From Hofstenia miamia (Eukaryota > Xenacoelomorpha > Acoela), in assembly GCA_004352715.1 (NCBI GenBank), contig SCFE01000072.1:720084-784083 (forward strand): 64,000 bases of DNA, written 5' to 3'. Every line of letters starts with the position of its first letter. The stretch's first letter is position 1. Of this stretch, positions 31,701-43,910 are shown one piece after another. Under the pieces are notes generated by a model. That model was given only the letters and a program-made list of their open reading frames with translations. It made no database searches and had not been told where the DNA came from. Made by a program: the position numbers and the translations under genes.

Positions 31701-32376
31701 TAAATCTAACATTTTCTTTAATTAATTCCAGGGTGATGACTTAAAGCAATTATTCTCAGCAAAATCTTTCAAGTCATTATCACTAGGAAGTTTATTTATT
31801 TTCATTTGTTAAACAACTTTATTACTAGTTGGTGTAACATAATAAATAAATTCAAATTAGTGGAGATGTAGTATCAATTAAATATCTAAATTGTTTGTGG
31901 AGACCTTTATTTTCAATGCCTATGAACAAATTAAAATTCGAATTTTTGAATTTTGGAATACATGGCTGTAAAAAGCATATATAATATCATTGACTCAGAA
32001 GAATTCACACATTATATTATTTCTAAGCGATATATATATATATGTTGTTGTACTTATTGCTAATTTATTTTAAAATTATTTATTTTTAAAAGACCTAGGC
32101 TCGTTTACAAGAAACCTTAAAATTACACTTCAGAATACTAATTGATTGAAATTAATGCAAATGCAAATATTTTCCTATTGTGCCAAATTAAGATAAGACA
32201 AAATAAATAAATATGTATGAATATACACAAATAAATTTGACATGGATCAGCTGAGGAGTGAATATTGCAAATATGGAGGGATCTTAGAAAAGTTTAAAAT
32301 TAAAATATACTTGCAAGAAGGTTGGGGTTGGGGTTCTCTAAAGTTTGTTATTTTCAAACATCCAAATTTTAGTTTA

Positions 32377-33493
32377 TTTATTGAAATAATACATATTCTA
32401 AAACTATAACCTTAATGTGGAATTTTTTAAAATAATATAAAAAATAGATAGTGATATTATTGTATTTATATTTTAAAGATAAACAGTGCTTATAGCATAA
32501 ATGTATTTTGTATGTTTTTTTGTATACAGTCAATATGCTTCAGCAAGTTAAATATTGTTATTCAACTATAGATGGCGTTCATGTTCAAAATTATTCTCAA
32601 CACTTTCTTGACGCTATTTAGAGTTGTAAACTGTATTTTATATTGTAAAAGCTGCTCTAAATTTAGATATTTCTTTCTTTTCGATGTTATGATCTGCTTT
32701 ACGAAGAGTGGATAACCTAGAATTTTTCATATTATCGAAGAATTAAATATGCAATATTTGAAGTTGCATTAAAAAAACTTTTTCGAAAGCAATTCCCACC
32801 AAAAGTCTGCGTGAATAGCTAAAAATTTTCAATATAAAGGATAGAATGTAGAGGAATTTAGACGTGATGCGTAAGAAATAATATACAACAATAAAAATTT
32901 GTATTTTTTGCAAAAACTTTAATTTTCAAAGTAGATGTATTATTAATTCTAATGAATCGAGCATTTTCTTATAGTTGGAAAGCATGATTGCAATTTTGAA
33001 TAAATTTCAATCAACAAAGTATACATTTGCAAAGCTTAGTTATGTTAATTTGCAGGATATTAAAGTATTTTCAAGAACTTACTAATAAAAAATTCTAAAC
33101 AGATAATTTTATAAAAAAATCCTAAATATGTCTAAAATATGATACACATATTATAACCTAGGGTGATTACATTATGTATATCTTAAAAACGATGCCATGA
33201 TAGAGCACATAATATAAATATGCATTTACAAAATTTTCAACAGAAAAACTTTTATTCTGGCTAAAGACATTTTATTACTTAAAGTGTTTCCAATAATGTA
33301 TTTACATTTCAATCTAAAAGTTGCAGTTAGTACATACATTAACTAATTGGAGAGTTAAGAAATTTGTGGTAAATAAAATTGGATATATTTCTAATTAAAG
33401 CAATTTTTCATTAAATATAGTGCTGAGTTCATTGACAAAATATTTTTGAAGATGGGTTGAAATGAGGACGACCTTAAACTTCAAGGAAGATAT
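32377..33493. repeat. 1117-bp direct duplication, copy 1
   Basis: Identical by eye to 33495-34611 except for one substitution (AAAAAAACTTTTTCG at about 32770 versus AAAAAATCTTTTTCG at about 33888). It is separated from copy 2 by a single N at 33494. It holds no recognised gene. Confidence 0.95.
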
Positions 33494-33494
33494 N

Positions 33495-34611
33495 TTTATT
33501 GAAATAATACATATTCTAAAACTATAACCTTAATGTGGAATTTTTTAAAATAATATAAAAAATAGATAGTGATATTATTGTATTTATATTTTAAAGATAA
33601 ACAGTGCTTATAGCATAAATGTATTTTGTATGTTTTTTTGTATACAGTCAATATGCTTCAGCAAGTTAAATATTGTTATTCAACTATAGATGGCGTTCAT
33701 GTTCAAAATTATTCTCAACACTTTCTTGACGCTATTTAGAGTTGTAAACTGTATTTTATATTGTAAAAGCTGCTCTAAATTTAGATATTTCTTTCTTTTC
33801 GATGTTATGATCTGCTTTACGAAGAGTGGATAACCTAGAATTTTTCATATTATCGAAGAATTAAATATGCAATATTTGAAGTTGCATTAAAAAATCTTTT
33901 TCGAAAGCAATTCCCACCAAAAGTCTGCGTGAATAGCTAAAAATTTTCAATATAAAGGATAGAATGTAGAGGAATTTAGACGTGATGCGTAAGAAATAAT
34001 ATACAACAATAAAAATTTGTATTTTTTGCAAAAACTTTAATTTTCAAAGTAGATGTATTATTAATTCTAATGAATCGAGCATTTTCTTATAGTTGGAAAG
34101 CATGATTGCAATTTTGAATAAATTTCAATCAACAAAGTATACATTTGCAAAGCTTAGTTATGTTAATTTGCAGGATATTAAAGTATTTTCAAGAACTTAC
34201 TAATAAAAAATTCTAAACAGATAATTTTATAAAAAAATCCTAAATATGTCTAAAATATGATACACATATTATAACCTAGGGTGATTACATTATGTATATC
34301 TTAAAAACGATGCCATGATAGAGCACATAATATAAATATGCATTTACAAAATTTTCAACAGAAAAACTTTTATTCTGGCTAAAGACATTTTATTACTTAA
34401 AGTGTTTCCAATAATGTATTTACATTTCAATCTAAAAGTTGCAGTTAGTACATACATTAACTAATTGGAGAGTTAAGAAATTTGTGGTAAATAAAATTGG
34501 ATATATTTCTAATTAAAGCAATTTTTCATTAAATATAGTGCTGAGTTCATTGACAAAATATTTTTGAAGATGGGTTGAAATGAGGACGACCTTAAACTTC
34601 AAGGAAGATAT
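33495..34611. repeat. 1117-bp direct duplication, copy 2
   Basis: Second copy, offset by exactly 1118 bp from the first. The unique right flank continues at 34612 (ATTAATTTACTTAAAAG). See the copy at 32377. Confidence 0.95.
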
Positions 34612-34887
34612 AATTAATTTACTTAAAAGTTGACATAATTTTTGCAGTTATTATTAAAAAATTAAGACTAGATTAGCACTTTCACGTGGTTTTAAATAAA
34701 TTTTGTAATGAGACATGCACCATGTTGACGTAAAAAAGCTAATCAATGAAATGTCATTTAGTAACATTTCAGATTTCCAAAATATTAGTTTTTAAGCAAA
34801 GTTTCATTAGATTTATGATTGCATATGCCGAGCTATAATTCACTATTGTTAGACCTCTTCGGCAAAGAATTTATGGCCTAAAAAATA

Positions 34888-35076
34888 TCATCTTAGTTCG
34901 ATGTAGGTCAGATTTGGACCCAGTCGCCAAACGTCCTTGCCGACAACAAATTTACAATTGACTTTCATGTGAAAATAACGTCGAGCAATGTCCCATCCCC
35001 TCAGAACTAGCTCCTTCAAGTTCTCCAAAAATAGCATGGTTTGTTTATCCTTCAATACCCGTTCATAGTTTTGCAT
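34888..35076 (-). CDS. Hypothetical small ORF or terminal exon of higher GC
   Basis: 62 codons from ATG (35074-35076) to TGA (34888-34890), open a further 12 codons upstream. The composition (about 43 % GC) stands out from the AT-rich surroundings and the amino-acid mix looks protein-like: L-E-N-L-K-E-L-V-L-R-G-W-D-I-A-R-R-Y-F-H, then C-K-F-V-V-G-K-D-V-W-R-L-G-P-N-L-T-Y-I-E-L-R. The LENLKELVL and LTYIEL segments resemble leucine-rich-repeat strands but are too few to call. A possible acceptor (ATCATTGAG) precedes the ATG. It could be a last exon, a retrocopy fragment or a transposon piece; I recognise no family. Confidence 0.35.
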   Translation of the reverse strand: MQNYERVLKDKQTMLFLENLKELVLRGWDIARRYFHMKVNCKFVVGKDVWRLGPNLTYIELR

Positions 35077-35754
35077 TATATCTCAATGATAAAATTATTA
35101 TAAACGCTATGCTATATTAGCACAAATAATTCGGCATTGTAATTTTAGTGTGAGATTTTTGCTAACAGATTCGATTTTAATCAAAGTATGTCTTAAAAAT
35201 GCTACTAAAATATAATTTTAGGCATAGGTTTGATAGAATGAAATATTTTACCAAAAATACAATCATGTTTGAAAGTTGTGAACAATTATATGTAAAATTT
35301 GCCAATCGGGTTGAAATACAATAAGCTCAATTTTTTTTGATATAAATTCCAAGTGTCTATTGTATACTTAAATTATTCGATTCAATAAATATCATTTTAA
35401 TTTTAAAAATTGGGATTCCCTAATGTGTCTATGTGTCTTAATAAAACTTTATTGCAAAGTTATGAAAACATTTAGTCTCTTGTGTATAAAATTTTTACTA
35501 GAAATTCACGCTTATGTCTATATTTTTTGGAATCAAAATGACAAAATGTTTACTTTATATATTGATGACCTGGTCCTTACAATCACATCCATCATATTCT
35601 CAGGTTTAAATATTTTTATTTTGGTCATCAACTTTCAAAAAACATGCTATTAAGTTTGTCATCTTTTCATAGATCATGTTCTAATATCACAAAATTTAGA
35701 TGAAAATACTTGTTCCCAGTGTGTGGTTAAACAAAAATAGTTATTGTCATATTT

Positions 35755-36773
35755 NNNNNNNNNNNNNNNNNNNNNNNNNNNNNNNNNNNNNNNNNNNNNN
35801 NNNNNNNNNNNNNNNNNNNNNNNNNNNNNNNNNNNNNNNNNNNNNNNNNNNNNNNNNNNNNNNNNNNNNNNNNNNNNNNNNNNNNNNNNNNNNNNNNNNN
35901 NNNNNNNNNNNNNNNNNNNNNNNNNNNNNNNNNNNNNNNNNNNNNNNNNNNNNNNNNNNNNNNNNNNNNNNNNNNNNNNNNNNNNNNNNNNNNNNNNNNN
36001 NNNNNNNNNNNNNNNNNNNNNNNNNNNNNNNNNNNNNNNNNNNNNNNNNNNNNNNNNNNNNNNNNNNNNNNNNNNNNNNNNNNNNNNNNNNNNNNNNNNN
36101 NNNNNNNNNNNNNNNNNNNNNNNNNNNNNNNNNNNNNNNNNNNNNNNNNNNNNNNNNNNNNNNNNNNNNNNNNNNNNNNNNNNNNNNNNNNNNNNNNNNN
36201 NNNNNNNNNNNNNNNNNNNNNNNNNNNNNNNNNNNNNNNNNNNNNNNNNNNNNNNNNNNNNNNNNNNNNNNNNNNNNNNNNNNNNNNNNNNNNNNNNNNN
36301 NNNNNNNNNNNNNNNNNNNNNNNNNNNNNNNNNNNNNNNNNNNNNNNNNNNNNNNNNNNNNNNNNNNNNNNNNNNNNNNNNNNNNNNNNNNNNNNNNNNN
36401 NNNNNNNNNNNNNNNNNNNNNNNNNNNNNNNNNNNNNNNNNNNNNNNNNNNNNNNNNNNNNNNNNNNNNNNNNNNNNNNNNNNNNNNNNNNNNNNNNNNN
36501 NNNNNNNNNNNNNNNNNNNNNNNNNNNNNNNNNNNNNNNNNNNNNNNNNNNNNNNNNNNNNNNNNNNNNNNNNNNNNNNNNNNNNNNNNNNNNNNNNNNN
36601 NNNNNNNNNNNNNNNNNNNNNNNNNNNNNNNNNNNNNNNNNNNNNNNNNNNNNNNNNNNNNNNNNNNNNNNNNNNNNNNNNNNNNNNNNNNNNNNNNNNN
36701 NNNNNNNNNNNNNNNNNNNNNNNNNNNNNNNNNNNNNNNNNNNNNNNNNNNNNNATATATATATATATATATA
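35755..36773. other. 1000-bp N gap followed by (TA)n
   Basis: The gap spans 35755-36754; a TA tract abuts its right side. The exact 1000-bp size suggests a default gap. Confidence 0.9.
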
Positions 36774-37575
36774 ATGATAATTCGCTAAAATTCACATTTC
36801 TACACAAAAACAAATTTTCTTAACAACATATTTTGCTATATCAGTGAAAAAACCTAAAAAAATTCAAGACACTAAAAGAATACTATGGAAAAAAAATATT
36901 TCTAATCTTTACGTCCACAAAGACTACGTCATGTTTTAGTATCAGGTACTATTCCGATGACATTGATTTATCCATTACTTAAAATTTCGCTGTGATGTGT
37001 ATTCAGCCTCATACACATTGGGGAATCAAATCAACATCTATAAGCTAAGATTATGAAAAAACATGAAGGTCACCTAAGATTTAAATTTTTTTTACTATTA
37101 CCCATCACCCAAATAAATATAATTTGAAAATAACAGCTGAGACTACTTGTACCAATATCCTGAGGGAATCATAATAGAGAATACAATAACAATGTAATAA
37201 ATATAGAACTACATCATTTCAATATTCTGTATGTATTTTAAAACAATAATGTATTATCTCCGACTTCCACTAATTTTACAATGCTGAAGCTCTGATTATA
37301 TAGATATATATATTTGCTGTTAAATACATTCTTTGATGAATTTGGCTTCGAATTATTTTTATATTCACTTTTTCAATTAGCTTTACAGGTATGCAGTATG
37401 TTAATAACATTTAAGACAATGAATCAAAACTGAAGATATTTACTTCATTTGCTTGGAAGATTCAATTTAAGTCAAGCTCAACTCAAGGCACATTAGGAAA
37501 TTGGAATGCAATTAATTGTAGTTTCTATATTAAAATTATATTTTCTGTTTGATAATTGTGGTTATTACTTTTTTG

Positions 37576-37616
<41 letters not shown>

Positions 37617-37942
37617 AGTAAGCATTTGCTAATTAAAAAATAGGTGAACAGTTATTAAAGAAATAATAAATGCAGTGGCATCAAACTCCTTAAAAATCAG
37701 TGGAGGCCACACGTTGAAAAAAATTTTTATGTGAAATTTGTCATAGTTAGTAAAATATGTATATGTAGAATTGTTTCCTTAGTATTCTATATTTTATGAA
37801 AATTGTCTTAACTTTAACCTGCTTCAGAATATATAAAACTTTTCATGATTTCTGAAAAAATTATAAATGCTCACAACTCAGAAACTGCAAAAGTTATGCA
37901 AAATCAGAAGGAATTAGAGGATAGAGGGGTGTTTTCTCTTTC
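36774..37942. other. AT-rich DNA with a (TA)n tract at 37579-37614
   Basis: No gene seen. 37690-37930 contains AAATGCTCACAACTCAGAAACTG, part of the dispersed repeat also seen near 13300 and 39170. Confidence 0.45.
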
Positions 37943-38729
37943 CAGGCGTGGATACAGAGGGGCCCGGGCCACTCTAAAATAAGAATAGTTCGTTAAAGTT
38001 GAGGAAATAAATTACAAACCAAATTCTCTTGCCTCTAATATGGTGCCTCAAATTTTTGTATTCAAATTCAATAATATGGGGGGAATTCACTAACATGCAT
38101 TTTCTCCAAAATTACAAGAACCATTTCTGTCACTTCTCAAAACCCAGCACAAGTTTTCGTAATTTGAAAATTTCGTTGATTTTAACAAGATTTTTGTATT
38201 TTGAGATGCTTGATTTTTCTTGAATTTTATCAAAATATTCAACAAAATTTGACGAGTAGGCACACATTCATAATTTCATGTGAATATTTTGTACTTTACT
38301 TAATCCTATGTCATTAAAACTTTCTCATTTGTAGTGCACAATCAAATCTTAAAAATTGAAATACATAAACTTTTCAATTTAGTGCGTTTTGTGTGTGAAA
38401 AATATTACACAAAAGTACCGTTGTTTCTAAACATAATCCCATTTTGTTGAAAAATGTGATACAATTTCACACAATTGCCCCCTATCAATATAACTACTTT
38501 GGCCTAAAACAATGAAATAATAAAATTTATAAAAAAATTCTGTTGGGTCTTGAAAATTGCGCAAATGGTATAGTTGCATTTTTATATTAAGGAAAAAATG
38601 GTGAAGTTCACACATACTTTTGAGCATTAAAATTAATAATTCAATATTTTTTAACCAGCTGTAGTTATGCACTCAGTATTTTATCTTGCATTGGGCCCCC
38701 TTTAAAAAATATTTCTGTATCCCCCACTG
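37943..38729. mobile_element. hAT-like MITE, near-perfect 8-bp duplication
   Basis: Left end CAGGCGTGGATACAGA and reverse complement of the right end CAGTGGGGGATACAGA share CAG and GGATACAGA, and both are followed within 30 bp by a GGGGCCC block. The flanks TCTCTTTC (37935-37942) and CCTCTTTC (38730-38737) match at 7 of 8 positions. The 787-bp interior is AT-rich without a transposase. Confidence 0.7.
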
Positions 38730-38929
38730 CCTCTTTCACTTAAGTCCTAAGACCTCCCACCGTCGCAATCCCATTAAGGCGTGTCTTTGCAAGAATTCTC
38801 CATCCTCTGGTGTCCATAGCTTTGCACACAGTAAACGTCAATAATATTGGATGGTCTATTTACATGAAGTGAACCATTACAATTAGTATTTGTTACCTTG
38901 AGATTTAGATATCCTGATCCCCTGAATAA

Positions 38930-39480
38930 TAGGCATAGAAAAACTCTTTAAAAAATCAAATTTTTCATTAAAATTAGTTAACCTTTTCATGTACTTCAGG
39001 CATAGCAATGAACTTGAGCAGAAATGTTCAACATTTGTACATCTTCACTAAAAAATGTCTATAAAATTTCTAATAATTTCATGCAGAAATTATTCCTTAT
39101 CAATTATAAACCTTAAATTGCTCAGGAATATAATATAAATCAATGATGGTTTCCTAAAAATATCTCAATCGCTCATAGCTCATGAACTTATAAAGATATT
39201 TAAAATCCGAAAAAGCACCTTTTCATTTACACCTCAAATCGCTGCTCTACTGTGGACACTTGATGGTGTCATGATTTCTGGCTTTGTGAAGGGCGCGCCC
39301 TTCTAGGGAACAAGAAAACATTTATATTTAAAAATCATGATGATCTGAGCTTTAATTATGAAGATAATTTGAGTGAATTTTAAGAAATCTAAATTTTCAT
39401 CAAAAATAGTTTTCAAGTGCATCAGGTGCTGCAATGCAATTTTTTCGAAATTTTCATGGATGCACATTACCAGCAAAATG
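38930..39480 (+). repeat. Dispersed repeat, two or three related units
   Basis: TTTTCATGTACTTCAGGCAT followed by AGCAATG and AGAAATGTTCA (38993-39030) is echoed at 39405-39460 and at 23310-23370. A unit containing CGCTCATAGCTCATGAAC lies at 39170. The palindrome GGGCGCGCCC is at 39291-39300. Confidence 0.4.
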
Positions 39481-42400
39481 CAAAATTTCCGAATAGTGTT
39501 GGAGAATAGTGTTTGAAATTGTTTGAAGAAACATTATATTCCCTTAAAAAGGTAACTGGTTGCTTAAGTATAATCACTAGCTGGCACTGCGAAAAATGCT
39601 TTGGTTTGATTAGACTGGTAAAATTTTCAAAAGTTCCGTTTTAATCTAGCTCGGGTTACATATTTAACATGTTATGTAAATATATTTTATTTAGAAGCGA
39701 AACAACAAAAAATGTTTGCTTATGTACGTAACTAATGACAACGATTTTTTTACTATGAAATCTACTAAAAAGATCTTAATACATTGATATAGAAAATTCA
39801 AGTGACTTATTGCTGTGAAATCTCATTTATAAATTGCAAACTTGACCTGAAGGTTTTTTAAATTATAAATTGTAATAATTCTGTAACAATTAGGTTTAAA
39901 ATATAATACAAGGATTATCATTATATGAAAGGATTTCGGCTTCACTAATTAAATGTTAATAAATCTCAATAGTTTCACTTTCTATTACAGAATATTACTA
40001 CTCCAATACTGTGCAAAGTTGTATATTGTTTAGGTAAAAAGTAGTTTGTTGTCCTTCTTGGAATTATTGCTCTACTCAAATTTCCAATGTAACTCTTGGC
40101 AAATTATGCATGAAACAAACATTATTGTAAGAAATGAAAACATTTGGATGTCTGTCAACTATAGAATTGGATGAAGTTTGTCTAGAAGAATAAAACAAAT
40201 AAACTCAACGAGCAAAGCAGATAAATGAGCATGAAAACATTTTGAACAGTCCTAAATACCCGTAACTTTCACTGGAAAATAACGCAATTTGATTGGCAAT
40301 TAGAAGGAAACATTTTACACGAGGAGGAGGTTGTTTAGTCAAAGTATGCTAATCAAATGGCTTACTATTGTTTTTCTAACAGTCTCCTCATGCATCTCCT
40401 TCCGAAAATATGGAGTAAAAAGGTATAGATCAATTGTAAGTCACTCTCCTTTAATATTAGAGTATTGTATTTCTATATCTTGCTTTAAATAATACACATC
40501 CAGTAATTGCTTTCAAACTAAACTGTACTCTGAAATTGAATATTATTGGCAACATTATTCAAGCATATTTCTTGAAATTGATTTTTATAACAGATTTATT
40601 GAAAAATTCGTTTCAATATCTAACTAATATATATATATATATATATATAATATTTGTAGCTAAATATATAGCAGCTATTTTGCATCAAGTATAAACGCAA
40701 TGTACAGAAAATATTTCCTCTCAGATTTGCTTAAAATTCTTTATGTATGCATTATTTACAATATCAAAAAATATAAAACTACTTTCTACATTCCAATATA
40801 TATATATATATATATTTATGAATATAATATTTTGCATTTTGGAATTATAATTTATACTTTATTGTGCTTTAAATTCTACTAATGCAAAAAACCTTTCATA
40901 TTTGTTATGTTTTGGATAAAAATTAAGTTTTGCACTAAGAAGATTTATACATTACAGCAGCACTAACTTTTCTAATTTACACAGTAGTAAAGAAAAGAGA
41001 TATTACATCGTCTCAATGAAATGAGATTGCATGCTCATTATTAAGTAAATATGGATATATGACCAAATTTGAGATTAATGGTTAATTAATTGTGAAAATA
41101 ATATATGCATTAAAATTCTACTCAGAACGATGTAATTTTATCAGTGTAGATAATTGGTGAATTAACTCAATATCAGCAAAAATATTTTGATTTTCAACTA
41201 ATCTTTTCTATTTAATATACATTTGTTCTTGGCAATTTAAAATGAAATTGCCTTGAAAAATTTGTGAGAAATTTAATGTTTATTAATCATTTGCTACATA
41301 TTTATTGAAAATCAGGTTCTTAAAAAATTATCATTACCTAATATAAACGTAAAAATTTCAAATTTTTAAACAACATTATTTAATGCATTTTCCTTCTATA
41401 AAATTGTTAAAAAAATAAATTATTTTCAATGCATTGAATTTTTCATCAATGTCTTTAAATTTTATTCTTGTAAACAGTGTTAACTTTTATTGTTTTCCAA
41501 TTCGTTGTTAATGATCTTGTTTGAAGTCATAACATAATGGAGAAATATAATGTTTATGGTTACAAAGTTGATAATTATAACAAATGCCAATGATGCCACA
41601 TGCAATGATAAAGCTTTTGCTCATTATAAAATGCTTAGTAGATTTCTAAGTTGTTTTCTTAGAACAGCTTTATCAATATAGTAATAAGAAATTTTCTGTA
41701 AATTCAATATTTCATAAATATCAGGATTACTGTATAAAACTATTTTTTCGAATTAACAACAAAAATTGGATATTATGTTTTTATGCTTTATTTCAAAAAT
41801 ACTTAAAAAATACAACAGTGGGATTTGAAAAAAATGCATCTCAATAGAACTGGACGTGAATACTTATGAAATGTAAATATATATATATATATATATATAT
41901 ATCTATATATATNNNNNNNNNNNNNNNNNNNNNNNNNNNNNNNNNNNNNNNNNNNNNNNNNNNNNNNNNNNNNNNNNNNNNNNNNNNNNNNNNNNNNNNN
42001 NNNNNNNNNNNNNNNNNNNNNNNNNNNNNNNNNNNNNNNNNNNNNNNNNNNNNNNNNNNNNNNNNNNNNNNNNNNNNNNNNNNNNNNNNNNNNNNNNNNN
42101 NNNNNNNNNNNNNNNNNNNNNNNNNNNNNNNNNNNNNNNNNNNNNNNNNNNNNNNNNNNNNNNNNNNNNNNNNNNTATATATATATATATAAGTAAAGCG
42201 ATATGTAGTAGTAAAATATCTACAGAGTGGCAGATTTGTAGATTATCGATACTATATATCGTATTTAAATATGCACTACTTACCTGTAAAATTTATGAAT
42301 ATTTTATATATAATTATATATTTATGAATTAAATTTTAAAGGTTTTAACAAATTTCTTTTGAAAATTTTAAAGAGTTTGATAATATTGACAAAATTCTGC

Positions 42401-43164
42401 GCAATCAATCTGTATATGCAATAATACAGTGCATGATATCATTAAAATTTTATGCAACAACGAGAATTTCGCTAGCTGCTGACCATCACAAGATGTACAG
42501 GGCCAGTACACAGTCAATTTTTCATTAGCACTTGAAATATAAAATATAAAAACATTACTCTTTTTTAATATGATTTAAACAAATTTTTTAGTCTTTGTTA
42601 AGAACACTTGCTTAAAAAAGTGCAACCCTGTAAATATCTTCATAAATTCAAAAGAATTTGAATGATTCATGCACTTTATATTTTTATATATGCCTTAATC
42701 TCATATTAGAGCAATATTTTTACACCTAAAATCACTAATTCCTCTTAATATACAAGTTAGAATTTTGAATGTTCACGCGAAAGTGTGACGACGGTAGCTG
42801 ATATTAAAACACATTGAAATTCAATTTTATAAAATTCTACAAAAATGTATAGTTTAAGCGGGTTAAAAACACCGTCTTCTTTTATCTGTCATTATTTATT
42901 TATAATGGAAATCAATTAACTTTGTAAAATCCTACAAAGCTGTTGAAATTTTGTTAACTCTAATTTAGCAACAGTTCTCTTGCCATTGTATCAAATACCG
43001 TTATTATTAGAAATAATAATATGTTAAATATATATACTATGCGATTCAGTAATTGAGTATTAATTATGTATTATGATAATGAATCAAACTTTCTAGATTT
43101 TCAAAATAAAAAAACATGATTGAAATGTCCAATATGAAAATTAACTTATCACAGCTATATATGT
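39481..43164. other. AT-rich DNA with (TA)n tracts and a 263-bp N gap
   Basis: TA tracts at 40627-40649, 40799-40815 and 41877-41902. The gap 41913-42175 is bounded by TA on both sides. No gene, RNA or transposon signature was recognised. Confidence 0.5.
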
Positions 43165-43172
43165 ATTATAAT

Positions 43173-43902
43173 CAGGAACTCGCGACAATTTATTGCAATA
43201 ATATTGCAATATAAAAATTCAAAATAAATATATTGCAATATGAAATTGCTGGCAATACAATATTGCAATATATTGCAATAAAATCAATCAACAGAAATAA
43301 GTAAGCTAATTGGAAAGCAAGGTCTTACTAAAAAATTGAAAAGTTTTTCAAAGCTATGAAATTTCTGACCGGACCCGCGTGGGTTGACCCGAGCTACTTT
43401 CAACTTTGATCACGTGGTAGCTTTGCCTACTTCAGCTATTCAAATTAATTGTCCATATATCTGAGTACGCAAAAATATGTCTAGCTATTTTTTCGGCATA
43501 TTTCGAGTAACGAAGATATTTGATTCAATTCTAAAATCTACTCAAACCTGTTGATGTAAATTGACATGGAATTACAATGAATGATTCTTTAAATTTCATT
43601 CGTCTTCTCAATTGATTGTCTCTCATCAATGATGTTAGGAAGCATAATCATTTCTAATCAGGCTAAAAAGCAGCAGTTAAAGTCATTATGCTGTTTATTT
43701 CTTAAAAGCAAAGCTAAGAAACCAAAAATAACAATACAAACTGGATTATTTTACAAAAAACGCTTTCCAATAACATTGCAATATATTTCAATATCTTGCA
43801 ATATATTGCAATATTATTGTGATGAATTTCGACGCTAATGAATATAATGCAATACACTTATTGCAATATATTGAATTAGCAATGTTTTATTGAGAGATCC
43901 TG
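43173..43902. mobile_element. Second TTGCAATA-type hAT element, 8-bp duplication
   Basis: Ends CAGGAACTCGCGACAATTTA and, in reverse complement, CAGGATCTCTCAATAAAACA. The flanks ATTATAAT (43165-43172) and GTTATAAT (43903-43910) match at 7 of 8. Both subterminal regions (43195-43285 and 43775-43880) consist of TTGCAATA repeats as in the element at 3589-4546, so it is the same or a sister family with diverged ends. The interior contains GGACCCGCGTGGGTTGACCC (43373-43392) and a 69-codon frame (43629-43838, plus) that I cannot assign. Confidence 0.7.
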
Positions 43903-43910
43903 GTTATAAT

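Noticed and set aside
35423-35653. Plus-strand frame containing L-Y-I-D-D-L-V-L-T, resembling an RT catalytic box
   Set aside because: No other RT motif lies on either side in any frame, and the frame is short and Phe/Ile-rich; chance is more likely.
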